From CALARM01 sp040217695 (GTDB lineage: Bacteria > Vulcanimicrobiota > SpSt-956 > JAKJGF01), in NCBI GenBank assembly GCA_040217695.1, contig JBEHWO010000001.1:1-64000 (forward strand): DNA of 64,000 nucleotides. Reading direction: 5' to 3'. Positions 15,099-24,120 of this stretch are shown piece by piece. The position numbers were made by a program, and so were the translations under genes. The notes below the pieces were generated by a model, which worked only from the letters and a program-made list of their open reading frames with translations, was not told the origin of the DNA and did no database searches. Numbering within the stretch: position 1 is the first letter of the stretch; every line of letters begins with the position of its first letter.

Positions 15099-17294
15099 GT
15101 GAGAATATTACATGTTACCCTTATGCTTCTCATTATATTTTTTCTATCCCCTCTATGTTATTCTTCTGAAAGTTCTTCTGCAGAAGAAAAGTTTGAAGAA
15201 GCCCATTCCGTAGATGTCGGCCATATAAAAGGAACCGTTCTTCAGATACTGGAGCCGGGGAAAAAAGTGAAAATCAGTGCAGGAGAAAAAGACGGGCTTC
15301 ATATCAAAAATGATAAAGGTAAAGAATTTACGGTAGAAAGGCAGAATATTCCCGTTGCCAGATTAAATCTTATTGATACGGGCAGAGAAGAGTCTTCTGC
15401 CGAAGTGAAGGAAATTCTTCCCGGAATTACGTTGAAAGAGGGAGATGTCGTTACAAGTGAAATAAACAGACTGGATAAGAGGGATTTACTCTTTCTGGAC
15501 AGTCCTTTCTGTGAACTTACAGCCAAAACCCTTATAACAGAAGGGGGAGAACATTATCTCTGGAATATAGAAAATATATCTCTTTATGTACCACGGGATG
15601 CCTATCTTTTTACATCCTACGGCAACCCTTATTTCGGCAATGTTTCAGAAGGAGACAGACCTTTCTGGGTCGGCGGAGGCGACAGAAGTCTCCTGTATTT
15701 ATTTGATATAAACGGAAAGAAGAGATGGGGTTTTGAAACAGAACTCTGTATATTTAAAGATTTCAATATAGACTGGGGATTTTTTACCAGGAAACTGCGC
15801 TTTACGGAACCTGATTATAAGATATACGGCGACAGGCTCTATCTGAACGGTTATAACATAAGGCCCGATATGTGGGTTCCCATGAAAGTCGTGAAAGCAA
15901 GCGGCATTTTCTTCGGCCTTAACCTTAAAACAGGGGAAGAACAGTGGAGATTAAAAGAACCTGCCGATGGCTATGACCCCGCCTTTTACAGTATTATTTA
16001 CGATAATTTTATAGATGAAATATGTTATCTCTATTCTACGGAAGCCAGTCTTTATGCAGTGGATATGAAAAAAGGAACCTTTATATGGGAATTTAAAATG
16101 AAAGGCAACGGAACGGAAGGAGGTATTTTCTATCAGAAAGAAGGTTTTATCTATTCGTCCGACAGTGAAGGATATTTTTATAAAATAGATATGGGAACAG
16201 GAAAAGAAATCTGGTCTGTAAAGTTTGACAGTCCTGTTGTTAAAATAGAAAAATCTGAGAAAGATACGGAAAAAATAATATATCTTTTTGCTATGGAAAA
16301 AAATATCTCTGCACTGGATGAAGACAAGGGGATTCTTCTCTGGGAGTATAAAGCAGATAAAATATTTACCGCACCGAAATTGAACCACCTGTCAGATAAT
16401 TTCATATATACATATGATGAAGGTTCCATAAATGTTCTGGCAGGAGAAACGGGTAAAACTGTATGGAAAAGTGATATAAAAAAGCCTTATCCTGTGTATT
16501 TTAATCCTTCAGATACCCTCTGCTGTGTTTCCGATAAAAAAGCCATCTATGCTATAAATACCTGGAACGGTAAGACGAAATGGTCTCTTAAAACAGCAGA
16601 GGATATTACAGATACTATTATGATAAAAAATACTTTTTATATAATGGATAAAATGAATGTTTATGCCATTGACAGCAGCTCGGGTAAAGAATACTGGAGA
16701 AAAAACGGTTTCCCTGAACCTATTTATTTAAAAAAGTATGAAACTGTTATAGATCCATATAATATTATGAATTCAGGTAAGATAAAAAATGAAGATAATT
16801 TCGTCTTTATTGGCGGAAAAAAAGGTTATCTCTGTATTAATCCTGCAGATCATGTAATAGTTTCGGAAAAGGTTTTTGAAGATGAATTTGTTCGTGCCGT
16901 AGGAGATTCTGAACATGTTTATCTTGTTTCTACAAAACGTATTTTTGCTTTTAATATAAAAACAGGAAAAGAAAAATGGAATAGAGAGTTTCAGGAAGAA
17001 ATAATCTTTATTGCCCCTCCTTCCGAAGGAGGAATTTATTATGATAATGAAGAGTTTTTCAATAAAAAGAACAGTATAAATTCACATTCCCGGAAATTAC
17101 TGGGTCTTCAGTGCGGTGAAATTTTTTATGTATTAAACAGGGAAACAGGGGAGACAGTGTGTGAGGGAAATGTGAATGATACTGTTTATCCCTATCTGGA
17201 ATTAGAGGCTATGAATAAAACAGGGGAAAAAATAGAAGAAGTCTATTTTTATGGTTTCAGAGACTGTCTTTATACTGTGAGAAGTAAACAATGA
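15099..17294 (+). CDS. Exported PQQ-like beta-propeller protein
   Basis: About 731 aa from GTG 15099 (GGGAGG nine bases upstream; the in-frame GTG at 15090 overlaps that Shine-Dalgarno). It has a signal peptide ending about PLCYSS. The mature protein carries at least seven propeller repeats with the GxxxW core (GTFIWEFK, GKEIWSVK, GILLWEYK, GKTVWKSD, GKTKWSLK, GKEYWRKN, GKEKWNRE). This is the PQQ_2/BamB-like fold without clear PQQ-binding residues, so it is more likely a scaffold than a dehydrogenase. It sits just ahead of the TPR-CHAT gene on the same strand. Confidence 0.82.
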   Translation: MRILHVTLMLLIIFFLSPLCYSSESSSAEEKFEEAHSVDVGHIKGTVLQILEPGKKVKISAGEKDGLHIKNDKGKEFTVERQNIPVARLNLIDTGREESSAEVKEILPGITLKEGDVVTSEINRLDKRDLLFLDSPFCELTAKTLITEGGEHYLWNIENISLYVPRDAYLFTSYGNPYFGNVSEGDRPFWVGGGDRSLLYLFDINGKKRWGFETELCIFKDFNIDWGFFTRKLRFTEPDYKIYGDRLYLNGYNIRPDMWVPMKVVKASGIFFGLNLKTGEEQWRLKEPADGYDPAFYSIIYDNFIDEICYLYSTEASLYAVDMKKGTFIWEFKMKGNGTEGGIFYQKEGFIYSSDSEGYFYKIDMGTGKEIWSVKFDSPVVKIEKSEKDTEKIIYLFAMEKNISALDEDKGILLWEYKADKIFTAPKLNHLSDNFIYTYDEGSINVLAGETGKTVWKSDIKKPYPVYFNPSDTLCCVSDKKAIYAINTWNGKTKWSLKTAEDITDTIMIKNTFYIMDKMNVYAIDSSSGKEYWRKNGFPEPIYLKKYETVIDPYNIMNSGKIKNEDNFVFIGGKKGYLCINPADHVIVSEKVFEDEFVRAVGDSEHVYLVSTKRIFAFNIKTGKEKWNREFQEEIIFIAPPSEGGIYYDNEEFFNKKNSINSHSRKLLGLQCGEIFYVLNRETGETVCEGNVNDTVYPYLELEAMNKTGEKIEEVYFYGFRDCLYTVRSKQ

Positions 17295-17301
17295 TTTTTG
17301 C

Positions 17302-17329
17302 TCACTGGTCACTGGTCACTGAACACTGT
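17302..17329. repeat. Short GTGACCA heptad array
   Basis: CACTGGT CACTGGT CACTGAA CACTG; on the other strand GTGACCA units. It sits in the 52-base gap between the propeller gene and the CHAT gene. Confidence 0.7.
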
Positions 17330-17346
17330 TAAAGGAGGAGTATTTA

Positions 17347-20127
17347 ATGTATAAAATAATTTCTGTTATTGCACTGTTATGTTTCGTTCTTTTATCAAAT
17401 GTTGTGGCAGAAGAAATTCCTGATAATCTACTGAGAACCGGTACAGAGTATTACAGAGACGGCAAACTGGATAAAGCAGAAAAAGATCTGTCTGAGGCAC
17501 TGAAACTTTATAAAACCGCCGGCGATCTTAAAGGAGAAGGATTGTGTTCTTTCAGACTGGGAAATGTATATCAAAATCTGCGCCTTTATGAAAAATCCAT
17601 AGAATCATATGATAATGCTTTAAATATATTTACAGGTCTTTCCGATAAAGGCCATATAGCAGAAACTCTTATTGCCAGAGGCGAGGCTTTTTGTTTGCGC
17701 GGAAATTATCAGGAAACTATTCAATCCTATGAAAAAGCTTTGAATATATATAAAGAGCTATCTGATAACAGAGGAAAAGCTGTTACTTTTGAACACATAG
17801 GAAATCTTTATTATGAGCTCGGACTCTACGAAGAATCCATTAAATACCTTCGATTTGCACTGGAAGAATTTAATAAAGCAGGAGACCTTCATAATAAAGC
17901 TATTATTCTCTGCAGGACAGGTATAATTTATTATATGTCAGGTAACAGAGAGTTCGGGAACCAGAAAGTTAAAGAAGCAAGGGAGGTTGCCCCGGGAGAT
18001 AAGAATATTGCTCTTGATATTTCTACCATGTTAGGTGAATTTTATCTGGAATATAACGAGTTTGATAATGCATTCAAACTCGCCAGAGATATAGAAAAAG
18101 AACTGATTGATGATTTATTGTGTAAAAATGAGGATATTAAAAAATATTATAAAACTAAAAAATTTCTTTTTGATATTGCTGAAACCTATTTAAATAAGGG
18201 CAATGACAGAGAGGCTTTTGAGAATTACGGAAAACTGAGGGAACGTGCAGAAGCTTTCGGAGATAAAGGTGGCGTTATTGATACCGGTTATTATATGGCT
18301 GAAATTTATCGGCGTCAGGTCAGAGCCGACAGGGCTATTGAGATTTATACGGAATGTCTGACTTTTTACAGGGACGCAGGTAACAGATGGGGGGTTATTA
18401 ATACAGACCAGCAAATTGCCGCCATTTATGAAGAAAAGGATGAACTTGAACTGGCAGCCCGGTATTATATGGATTCAATACAGGAACTGGAAAAATTAAG
18501 AGGAGAGATAACATCTGAAAATCTGAAAGAATCTTTCTCTGAAAAGGTAATGCCTGTATACAGAAAGGTAATAGACTTTTTCCTGAGAAGGGGAAAAAAT
18601 CTTGATGCTTTTAATTTCGTTGAAATGTCAAGGGCGAGAGCTTTACTGGATTCGCTTGCAATGTCCGGAGTGGATATAAAAAAAGGGGCAGAACCGGCAC
18701 TTCTGGAAGGAGACAGAAATTTACAGGCTGAAATAAATTATCTGGAAAAATCCATTCAGGAAGAAATGGCCAGATATAACCCTGATAGTGGAAGAATTAA
18801 AGAATTGAAAGAAAAACTGGAAAATACGAGAAAAAAGCTTGACTCTATCAGAGAAGAACTTTCTCTGAAAAGTCCGTCCTATTCATTCCTTACAGGTATA
18901 AAAAAATCTCTTACAGTGGAAGAGATACAGAAGAAAGTATTGAAAGATAACCAGTATATACTGGAATATTTCATAAATAATGAAAAAATAAATGTATGGG
19001 TAATATCAAAAAAATCTGTTTCTCTGGTAGAAATACCTTCATCGGAAAAGGATATTACAGCTAAAATCGAAGCTTTTAGAAAACCTTTTACGAGATTAAA
19101 GAATGAAACCGGTCTTAATAACGAGAGTTTTAAAGAGATTCTCTCTTCTGTAGATTTAAATAATCTTCATGACCTTTATAATATCCTTTTTAAGCCTCTG
19201 GTACAAAAAGTATCTTTCCCGAAAAATTCGGAACTTATCATTGTTCCTGACGGTATTCTCTATTATCTTCCCTTTGAGGTTTTAGTATCGGAAATAAAAA
19301 CTCCGAATAAGAGTAATTTAATTTTTTCAAATTTTTCGGCAGCTAAATTTTTAATAGAAGATTATAATACAGACTATGTTCCGTCTGCCAGTATACTCGA
19401 TCCTGCTCTGTCTGAGACAGACATGAAGAATTCCAGGGCATATCTCGGTTTCGGGAACCCTTCTTTTGAAGACACCGGAGAAACAACACTCGATGAAACA
19501 CTCGCTGCAGGACTTATAAGACTGCAGGGCTATTCATTAAAACCACTTCCAAGAACGGAGGCAGAAGTAAAAAATATCTGTGAAATGTTCAAGGATTCAG
19601 GAGATATTTATATAAGAAAAGAAGCTACGGAAGAAAATTTTAAGAAGGAATGTTCTTCTTATAAATATCTTCTTCTGGCGACTCACGGTCTTTTAAATGA
19701 GAGAAACCCCATGGATTCCAGTCTTGCTTTTTCTATGAATTCCCGTTCTAACGAAGACGGTTTCCTGAAAGCATCAGAGGTGTTAAATCTTGATATAAAC
19801 GCAGAACTGGTAGTATTAAGTGCCTGTGAAACAGGGCTCGGCAAAATAAGGTCAGGGGAAGGTGTCGTAGGGCTTACAAGGTCTTTTATGTATGCAGGAG
19901 CTCCTTCCATTGTGGTAAGTCTCTGGAGTGTAGACAGTTCGTCTACAGCCAGATTGATGGAAATTTTTTACAAAAAATTGCTTTCCGGTATGAACAGGGC
20001 AGAAGCCCTGCGTCAGGCAAAACTTGAACTTATGAAAGACAGTGACAGAATTTACGGTGAAGATGTTTCTTACAGGCATCCTTTTTTCTGGGCACCTTTT
20101 GTGTTTGTAGGAAAAAGTGAAAAGTGA
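17347..20127 (+). CDS. Exported TPR-CHAT caspase-like peptidase
   Basis: 926 aa with an N-terminal signal sequence (MYKIISVIALLCFVLLSNVVA). Residues about 25-400 contain TPR repeats (GLCSFRLGNVYQNLRLYEKSIESYDNALNIF and similar), followed by a charged coiled region and a CHAT domain (about 620-920). The caspase-type dyad is intact: His780 in LLLATHGLL and Cys827 in VVLSACETGLG. GEGVVGLTRSFMYAGAPSIVVSLWSVD follows, diagnostic for CHAT. The family cleaves proteins, often in regulatory or defence pathways, but the substrate here is unknown. Start ATG with AAAGGAGG. The exported location and the propeller and lipoprotein neighbours suggest an envelope role. Confidence 0.9.
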   Translation: MYKIISVIALLCFVLLSNVVAEEIPDNLLRTGTEYYRDGKLDKAEKDLSEALKLYKTAGDLKGEGLCSFRLGNVYQNLRLYEKSIESYDNALNIFTGLSDKGHIAETLIARGEAFCLRGNYQETIQSYEKALNIYKELSDNRGKAVTFEHIGNLYYELGLYEESIKYLRFALEEFNKAGDLHNKAIILCRTGIIYYMSGNREFGNQKVKEAREVAPGDKNIALDISTMLGEFYLEYNEFDNAFKLARDIEKELIDDLLCKNEDIKKYYKTKKFLFDIAETYLNKGNDREAFENYGKLRERAEAFGDKGGVIDTGYYMAEIYRRQVRADRAIEIYTECLTFYRDAGNRWGVINTDQQIAAIYEEKDELELAARYYMDSIQELEKLRGEITSENLKESFSEKVMPVYRKVIDFFLRRGKNLDAFNFVEMSRARALLDSLAMSGVDIKKGAEPALLEGDRNLQAEINYLEKSIQEEMARYNPDSGRIKELKEKLENTRKKLDSIREELSLKSPSYSFLTGIKKSLTVEEIQKKVLKDNQYILEYFINNEKINVWVISKKSVSLVEIPSSEKDITAKIEAFRKPFTRLKNETGLNNESFKEILSSVDLNNLHDLYNILFKPLVQKVSFPKNSELIIVPDGILYYLPFEVLVSEIKTPNKSNLIFSNFSAAKFLIEDYNTDYVPSASILDPALSETDMKNSRAYLGFGNPSFEDTGETTLDETLAAGLIRLQGYSLKPLPRTEAEVKNICEMFKDSGDIYIRKEATEENFKKECSSYKYLLLATHGLLNERNPMDSSLAFSMNSRSNEDGFLKASEVLNLDINAELVVLSACETGLGKIRSGEGVVGLTRSFMYAGAPSIVVSLWSVDSSSTARLMEIFYKKLLSGMNRAEALRQAKLELMKDSDRIYGEDVSYRHPFFWAPFVFVGKSEK

Positions 20128-20347
20128 GTCGTGAAGAGTGAAGAGTGAAGAGTGAAAAATGACTGGAGGTAGAGATTTTGAGCTTACATGATAACAGTTC
20201 CGTATTACCTGTCACGCGTTACTCATCACGCGTTACTCATCACGCATCACGCATTACGCATCACGCATCACGCATCACGCATTACGCATCACCCATTACG
20301 CATCACGCGTCACGAACCACCCGTCACGCGTCACGATTATCATGCAT
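20127..20347. repeat. Large heptad array (GTGAAGA then CGTNACG/CATCACG)
   Basis: It begins as GTGAAGA/GTGAAAA units after the CHAT stop, is interrupted by a leader-like GGAGG (20165-20169), and resumes as more than 20 units of CATCACG/CATTACG/CGTCACG. In one frame it encodes tandem ITHHALR-type heptapeptides, joined to the downstream gene without a stop. Confidence 0.85.
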
Positions 20348-20370
20348 TACGTAGATATGGAGGTTTAAAG

Positions 20371-22320
20371 GTGTATAAAAAATCATTATTTTTACCTGTT
20401 CTTTCCCTGATACTTCTTATGTCAGGGTGCGGTCTTATTATTTCTGCGATTATACAGGCAGCTTTTGGTTCACTGACAGGTGTTGTACTTGTGCCTGCCG
20501 TAATTGTAGCTGCCGGCGGTGAGAATAAACAATCAGGCATGATTATGGTTCCGCCCGGTATCATTCCCGAAGGTTATAAACCTGCAGAAGGTGTAAAGGT
20601 TATACTCGAGGAAGTGGGAACTACAACTACAGGAAGCGATGGAGCTTTTAATTTTAAAAATGTTCCTGCAGGCGTTAAATTATTGAAAATAGAAGATCCG
20701 GGATGGACTTATATAACTCAGGAAGTAGTCATAAGTGAAGAAGGTTCACAGACCAGAGCTTTTACTGATTTTAAAATAATACCGAACGGGCCTGTTACGT
20801 TGTCTCTGAGGAAAGGATTACTGGAAGTGCCTCAGGCAGATTTTTATTTTGAAACTTATGGTATAGATCCCAATGGTATTCCGATAAGTCCTTCTGCCAC
20901 CTGGTCTGTTGATAATCCGAAAGGTACTGTAGAAAATGGTTTTTTCCGAACTACAGAAGCCGGTATTTATAAAATAACGGCTGCCTCCGGTTCCTATACA
21001 GCAAGTGTTACAGTTACCGTACATGAAAAAGTAGTTAATGTAAAAGGTCATGTCACATATAATAATACACCTGTGCCGGATGCCAGTGTTAAAGCTAAAG
21101 ATACCAATCTTTATTCCCTTACAGATGAACATGGATATTTCGAAATAAGAGGCATTCCGTCAATGGATGAAATAACCCTTGTTGCAATAACTCCTTCCGG
21201 TATTACCAGGAGTATAACAATAAGGCCTGGCAGTCTTACTGATATAGAGATAGATATAGCAATGACAGGTGATCCCAATATACCTCCCGTAAAAACTCCT
21301 ACAGGTAATCCGACGTCACCTGCTACAGAAACGCCTTCTCTTACAGAAACGCCTTCTCTTACAGAAACCCCTTCTGTAACGAGAACTCCTTCCGGCACAC
21401 CCGGAAGCCCTACTCCTACCGGTACCCCCGTATCTACAACCCGCTGGGTATTAAAGAACAGCGGCACGGCAAATAATCTTAACGGAGTTTATTTTGTTTC
21501 TTCACTGAAAGGATGGGCAGTCGGAGAAAACGGTACTATTCTTAATACGACAGACGGAGGAGAAACATGGTCTTTTCAGACCGGCGCTTCATCTTATAAT
21601 CTCCGTGATGTATGTTTTGTATCAGGTAAAGGGTGGATAGCAGGCCATGGAACTTTGCCGAACGGAATAGTTTTTACCACGTCTGACGAAGGGGCTAACT
21701 GGCTGGCTCCCAATCCTTCAGCCTTCCCGACTCCTCCCTATGGAATGGAAAGAGCCTTTTTTTTGGATTCTAATAACGGATGGTTTGCAGGGAATAACGG
21801 AAATATCTATCATACTGTCGACGGAGGAAACTACTGGTGGAATCAGCAACTTAATGGTTCCATAACGGAAGCCCTGTCCGATGTTTATTTTCGACCTTCC
21901 GGTAAAGGATGGGCAACAGGCAGTGCAGGAAGAATCCTGATTACGGTAGATACCGGTTCTACATGGTCTCCTGTAAGTCTTACATCAGGTTCTCTTTATG
22001 GTGTCTGGTTTGTCGATGATGTTTACGGGTGGACTGTAGGTGCAGGAGGAGCTGTTTTTTACAGTACAGACGGAGGTTCAACATGGGGGACTCAGACAGG
22101 CGGAGTACCCACGGATCTCTATTCTGTCTGTTTTGTTGACAGCGGTACAGGATGGGCCTGCGGTGCAGGAGGGACGATAATTAATACTACAGATGCCGGA
22201 GCGGTCTGGCAGAGAGAAACCAGCGGCGTCGCAGAAGATCTTCATGATATATATTTCCTGAATGCCACTACAGGCTGGGCAGTGGGAGATAACGGGAAAA
22301 TACTTAAATACAGGCCGTAA
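20371..22320 (+). CDS. Surface lipoprotein with carboxypeptidase-regulatory domains and Ycf48/BNR propeller
   Basis: About 649 aa from GTG 20371 (GGAGG at 20359-20363). The lipobox LLMSGC marks a lipoprotein. Domains: a CarboxypepD_reg-like beta-sandwich (about 65-130, GSDGAFNFKNVPAG), an Ig-like segment (about 150-215), a second CarboxypepD_reg-like domain (about 220-285), and a Thr/Pro linker with TETPS repeats (about 300-355). About six Ycf48/BNR repeats follow (GWAVGENGTILNTTDGGETW type). It is probably extracellular, binding a protein or glycan. The open frame extends 5' into the heptad array as far as 20188; that region has no signal peptide and is judged non-coding. Confidence 0.82.
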   Translation: MYKKSLFLPVLSLILLMSGCGLIISAIIQAAFGSLTGVVLVPAVIVAAGGENKQSGMIMVPPGIIPEGYKPAEGVKVILEEVGTTTTGSDGAFNFKNVPAGVKLLKIEDPGWTYITQEVVISEEGSQTRAFTDFKIIPNGPVTLSLRKGLLEVPQADFYFETYGIDPNGIPISPSATWSVDNPKGTVENGFFRTTEAGIYKITAASGSYTASVTVTVHEKVVNVKGHVTYNNTPVPDASVKAKDTNLYSLTDEHGYFEIRGIPSMDEITLVAITPSGITRSITIRPGSLTDIEIDIAMTGDPNIPPVKTPTGNPTSPATETPSLTETPSLTETPSVTRTPSGTPGSPTPTGTPVSTTRWVLKNSGTANNLNGVYFVSSLKGWAVGENGTILNTTDGGETWSFQTGASSYNLRDVCFVSGKGWIAGHGTLPNGIVFTTSDEGANWLAPNPSAFPTPPYGMERAFFLDSNNGWFAGNNGNIYHTVDGGNYWWNQQLNGSITEALSDVYFRPSGKGWATGSAGRILITVDTGSTWSPVSLTSGSLYGVWFVDDVYGWTVGAGGAVFYSTDGGSTWGTQTGGVPTDLYSVCFVDSGTGWACGAGGTIINTTDAGAVWQRETSGVAEDLHDIYFLNATTGWAVGDNGKILKYRP

Positions 22321-22404
22321 GATCCTTTATGAGTAAATATTTTGATAAATACTGATACCATTTGGCTATCAATTTTAGTTTTTAAGAGATTCTGTTATGA
22401 ACTC

Positions 22405-22547
22405 ACATAACAGAAGTTACGCATTTTGTCATTGCGAGGAGCGGAGCGACGAAGCAATCCCAACAGTTTCTGTTGTACTAATGGGATTGCTTCGCTTAGC
22501 TCGCAATGACTGATTCTTCTGTATTTTTTGCGTAAGTCCTGACATAA
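22405..22547. mobile_element. MITE-like element copy 2 (131 bp plus 6-bp target duplication)
   Basis: The element spans 22411-22541 and is flanked on both sides by ACATAA (22405-22410, 22542-22547). It differs from the 5291-5421 copy at three positions. The flanking duplication differs from copy 1 (TTTAAA), as expected for independent insertion. Confidence 0.87.
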
Positions 22548-22597
22548 GAGACCTCCCGCTATTATAGATAAAAATTCTGTAATGCCGGGAGGTCTCT
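22547..22597. terminator. Hairpin between convergent genes
   Basis: Twelve-bp arms AGAGACCTCCCG and CGGGAGGTCTCT with a 27-base loop lie between the lipoprotein gene and the DUF4384 gene. There is no strong T tract, so it is called a terminator with moderate confidence. Confidence 0.5.
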
Positions 22598-22633
22598 GTT
22601 CAGCAAAATGCCTTAAAGATCCTTATTTTTCCA

Positions 22634-23932
22634 TTAAAAATTAATTCCTCCCCCCTGGACCGGCGGCGGAGGAGGCGGTATATACGGTGCCCGGTATGGC
22701 TCGCTGTATGTGTAATAATCCACGTAATTGTCATCGTACCGGTAATATGGAGCAGGCGTCGGTTCTACAGGTACCGGTTTTTTTATTTCCGGTTTGTCTT
22801 TTTCCAGAAGACATGGGCTGTAAAGCGGTATGGCTTCTTTTAAAAGCATTTTAACATGATAATTTCCTGCTTTGAAATCCTGCAGTTTTTCGTAGATAAC
22901 TGCAAGTTCCATCCTGCTTTGATTATCAGAGGGCTTATTTTTACATGCTATTTCAAGATCGTAAATCTTCTGCTGTCCCGTATCTTTCGGAGCTATTTTA
23001 CTTATTTTTTCATAACCTTCCGTAATTTTAATGGCATGTTTATATCTCAAATAAGATTCCTTTTTATTGCCTGCCTGGTCGTAGAGTTCTCCAATCCTTA
23101 CATAACAGTCTCTTTCTTTTACACCTTTATTAAGGCAGTTTTTGTAATAACTTACGGCTTCCTTAAATGCACCTTTTGCCTGATATGAAAGGCCCAGAGC
23201 ATAATATCCGAGAGACATGTTCGGTGAAAGTTCTATTACCTGTTGAAACTGTTTTATTGCTTCATCATATTTTTTCTGCTCATAATAGGCACTTCCCTGG
23301 ATATAGCATCCTGTAGCCATTTTATCCCTGTCTTTGTCTTTTATTATCCGGGCAAGGTCTGGATCTATATATGGCGTGGCAGAAACAGCAGGCTGTTTGA
23401 ATTTTTTTTCTACTTTAACCGTTATGTCAGATGTTACCCACTGATCTTTCGGCACAGCGGCAAGTTTTTCTTTAAGTTTCTTCAGGAATTCTTCAGGAAA
23501 TTTCAGATATATATAATCGTCATTAACAGGTAAATGTTCAAAATCTTCAAATATTTTATTATCTGTCGTTCCTATGGCTTTAATTCTCTCTATACCTTCC
23601 GGCCCTTCACATACAATTTTTTTCATATTAAATCCCGGAACTTCATATTTTGAACCTGACAGAACCTGACAGGACACATGAGATTTATTGGGGAATAAAA
23701 TAATTAAATCCCCTCCCGATGTCATCCTCAGGACTATAACCTTACAATCTTTGCCTGCCGCAAGGTAGAAGGTTATATCCTCACCTTCGAAAAGAATATT
23801 CTCCGTTCTGTCAGTTCCTGTTTCTATAAAAAGTTTTGACTCTCTGTTATCTATGGAATTCCACAGGTCTATTTCCGAGGCGCAGCACATGGTTAACGTT
23901 AAGAATATAAATAAAAATATAAGAGTTTTCAT
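22634..23932 (-). CDS. DUF4384 - TPR exported protein
   Basis: 432 aa. The N-terminal signal ends LTMCCASE, possibly a lipobox. Residues about 35-125 fit DUF4384 (FEGEDITFYLAAGKDCKVIVLRM, GGDLIILFPNK, GIERIKAIGT), a beta-sandwich often attached to kinases or caspase-like proteins. Residues about 200-350 contain TPRs (KYDEAIKQFQQVIELSPNMSLGYYALGLSYQAKG). The tail is Pro/Tyr-rich (PPPPPPVQGGG). It is first of the minus-strand trio with the CsgG-TPR protein and Ser/Thr kinase, though about 190 bases of repeats separate it from the next gene. Envelope function is inferred. Confidence 0.82.
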   Translation of the reverse strand: MKTLIFLFIFLTLTMCCASEIDLWNSIDNRESKLFIETGTDRTENILFEGEDITFYLAAGKDCKVIVLRMTSGGDLIILFPNKSHVSCQVLSGSKYEVPGFNMKKIVCEGPEGIERIKAIGTTDNKIFEDFEHLPVNDDYIYLKFPEEFLKKLKEKLAAVPKDQWVTSDITVKVEKKFKQPAVSATPYIDPDLARIIKDKDRDKMATGCYIQGSAYYEQKKYDEAIKQFQQVIELSPNMSLGYYALGLSYQAKGAFKEAVSYYKNCLNKGVKERDCYVRIGELYDQAGNKKESYLRYKHAIKITEGYEKISKIAPKDTGQQKIYDLEIACKNKPSDNQSRMELAVIYEKLQDFKAGNYHVKMLLKEAIPLYSPCLLEKDKPEIKKPVPVEPTPAPYYRYDDNYVDYYTYSEPYRAPYIPPPPPPVQGGGINF

Positions 23933-23946
23933 AATACCACCTTTAT

Positions 23947-24119
23947 GGGCGTGATGCGTAACGCGTGATGAGAGCTTTATATGCTAATTTTCAATCTAGT
24001 TTTTCCGGCCATGCCTTTTACTGAACTGAGCATAAGCATGTAATAAACGTTTTCCTCCCGTCACGCGTGACGCGTGACGCGTCACGAGTATTTTTGCCTT
24101 CACGCATTACGCATTACGA
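23947..24119. repeat. Heptad arrays between DUF4384 and CsgG genes
   Basis: Arrays at 23947-23973 (CGTGATG/CGTAACG) and 24056-24119 (CCTCCCGTCACG...CACGCATTACG). The motif ACTGAACTGAGCATAAGCATGTAATAAA stands beside the second, the arm sequence of the 29675-29777 palindromic element. Confidence 0.75.
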
Positions 24120-24120
24120 T

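Noticed and set aside
20188..20370. N-terminal extension of the lipoprotein gene
   Set aside because: The codons come from the heptad array, and the GTG at 20371 has a good Shine-Dalgarno and directly begins a lipoprotein signal peptide.
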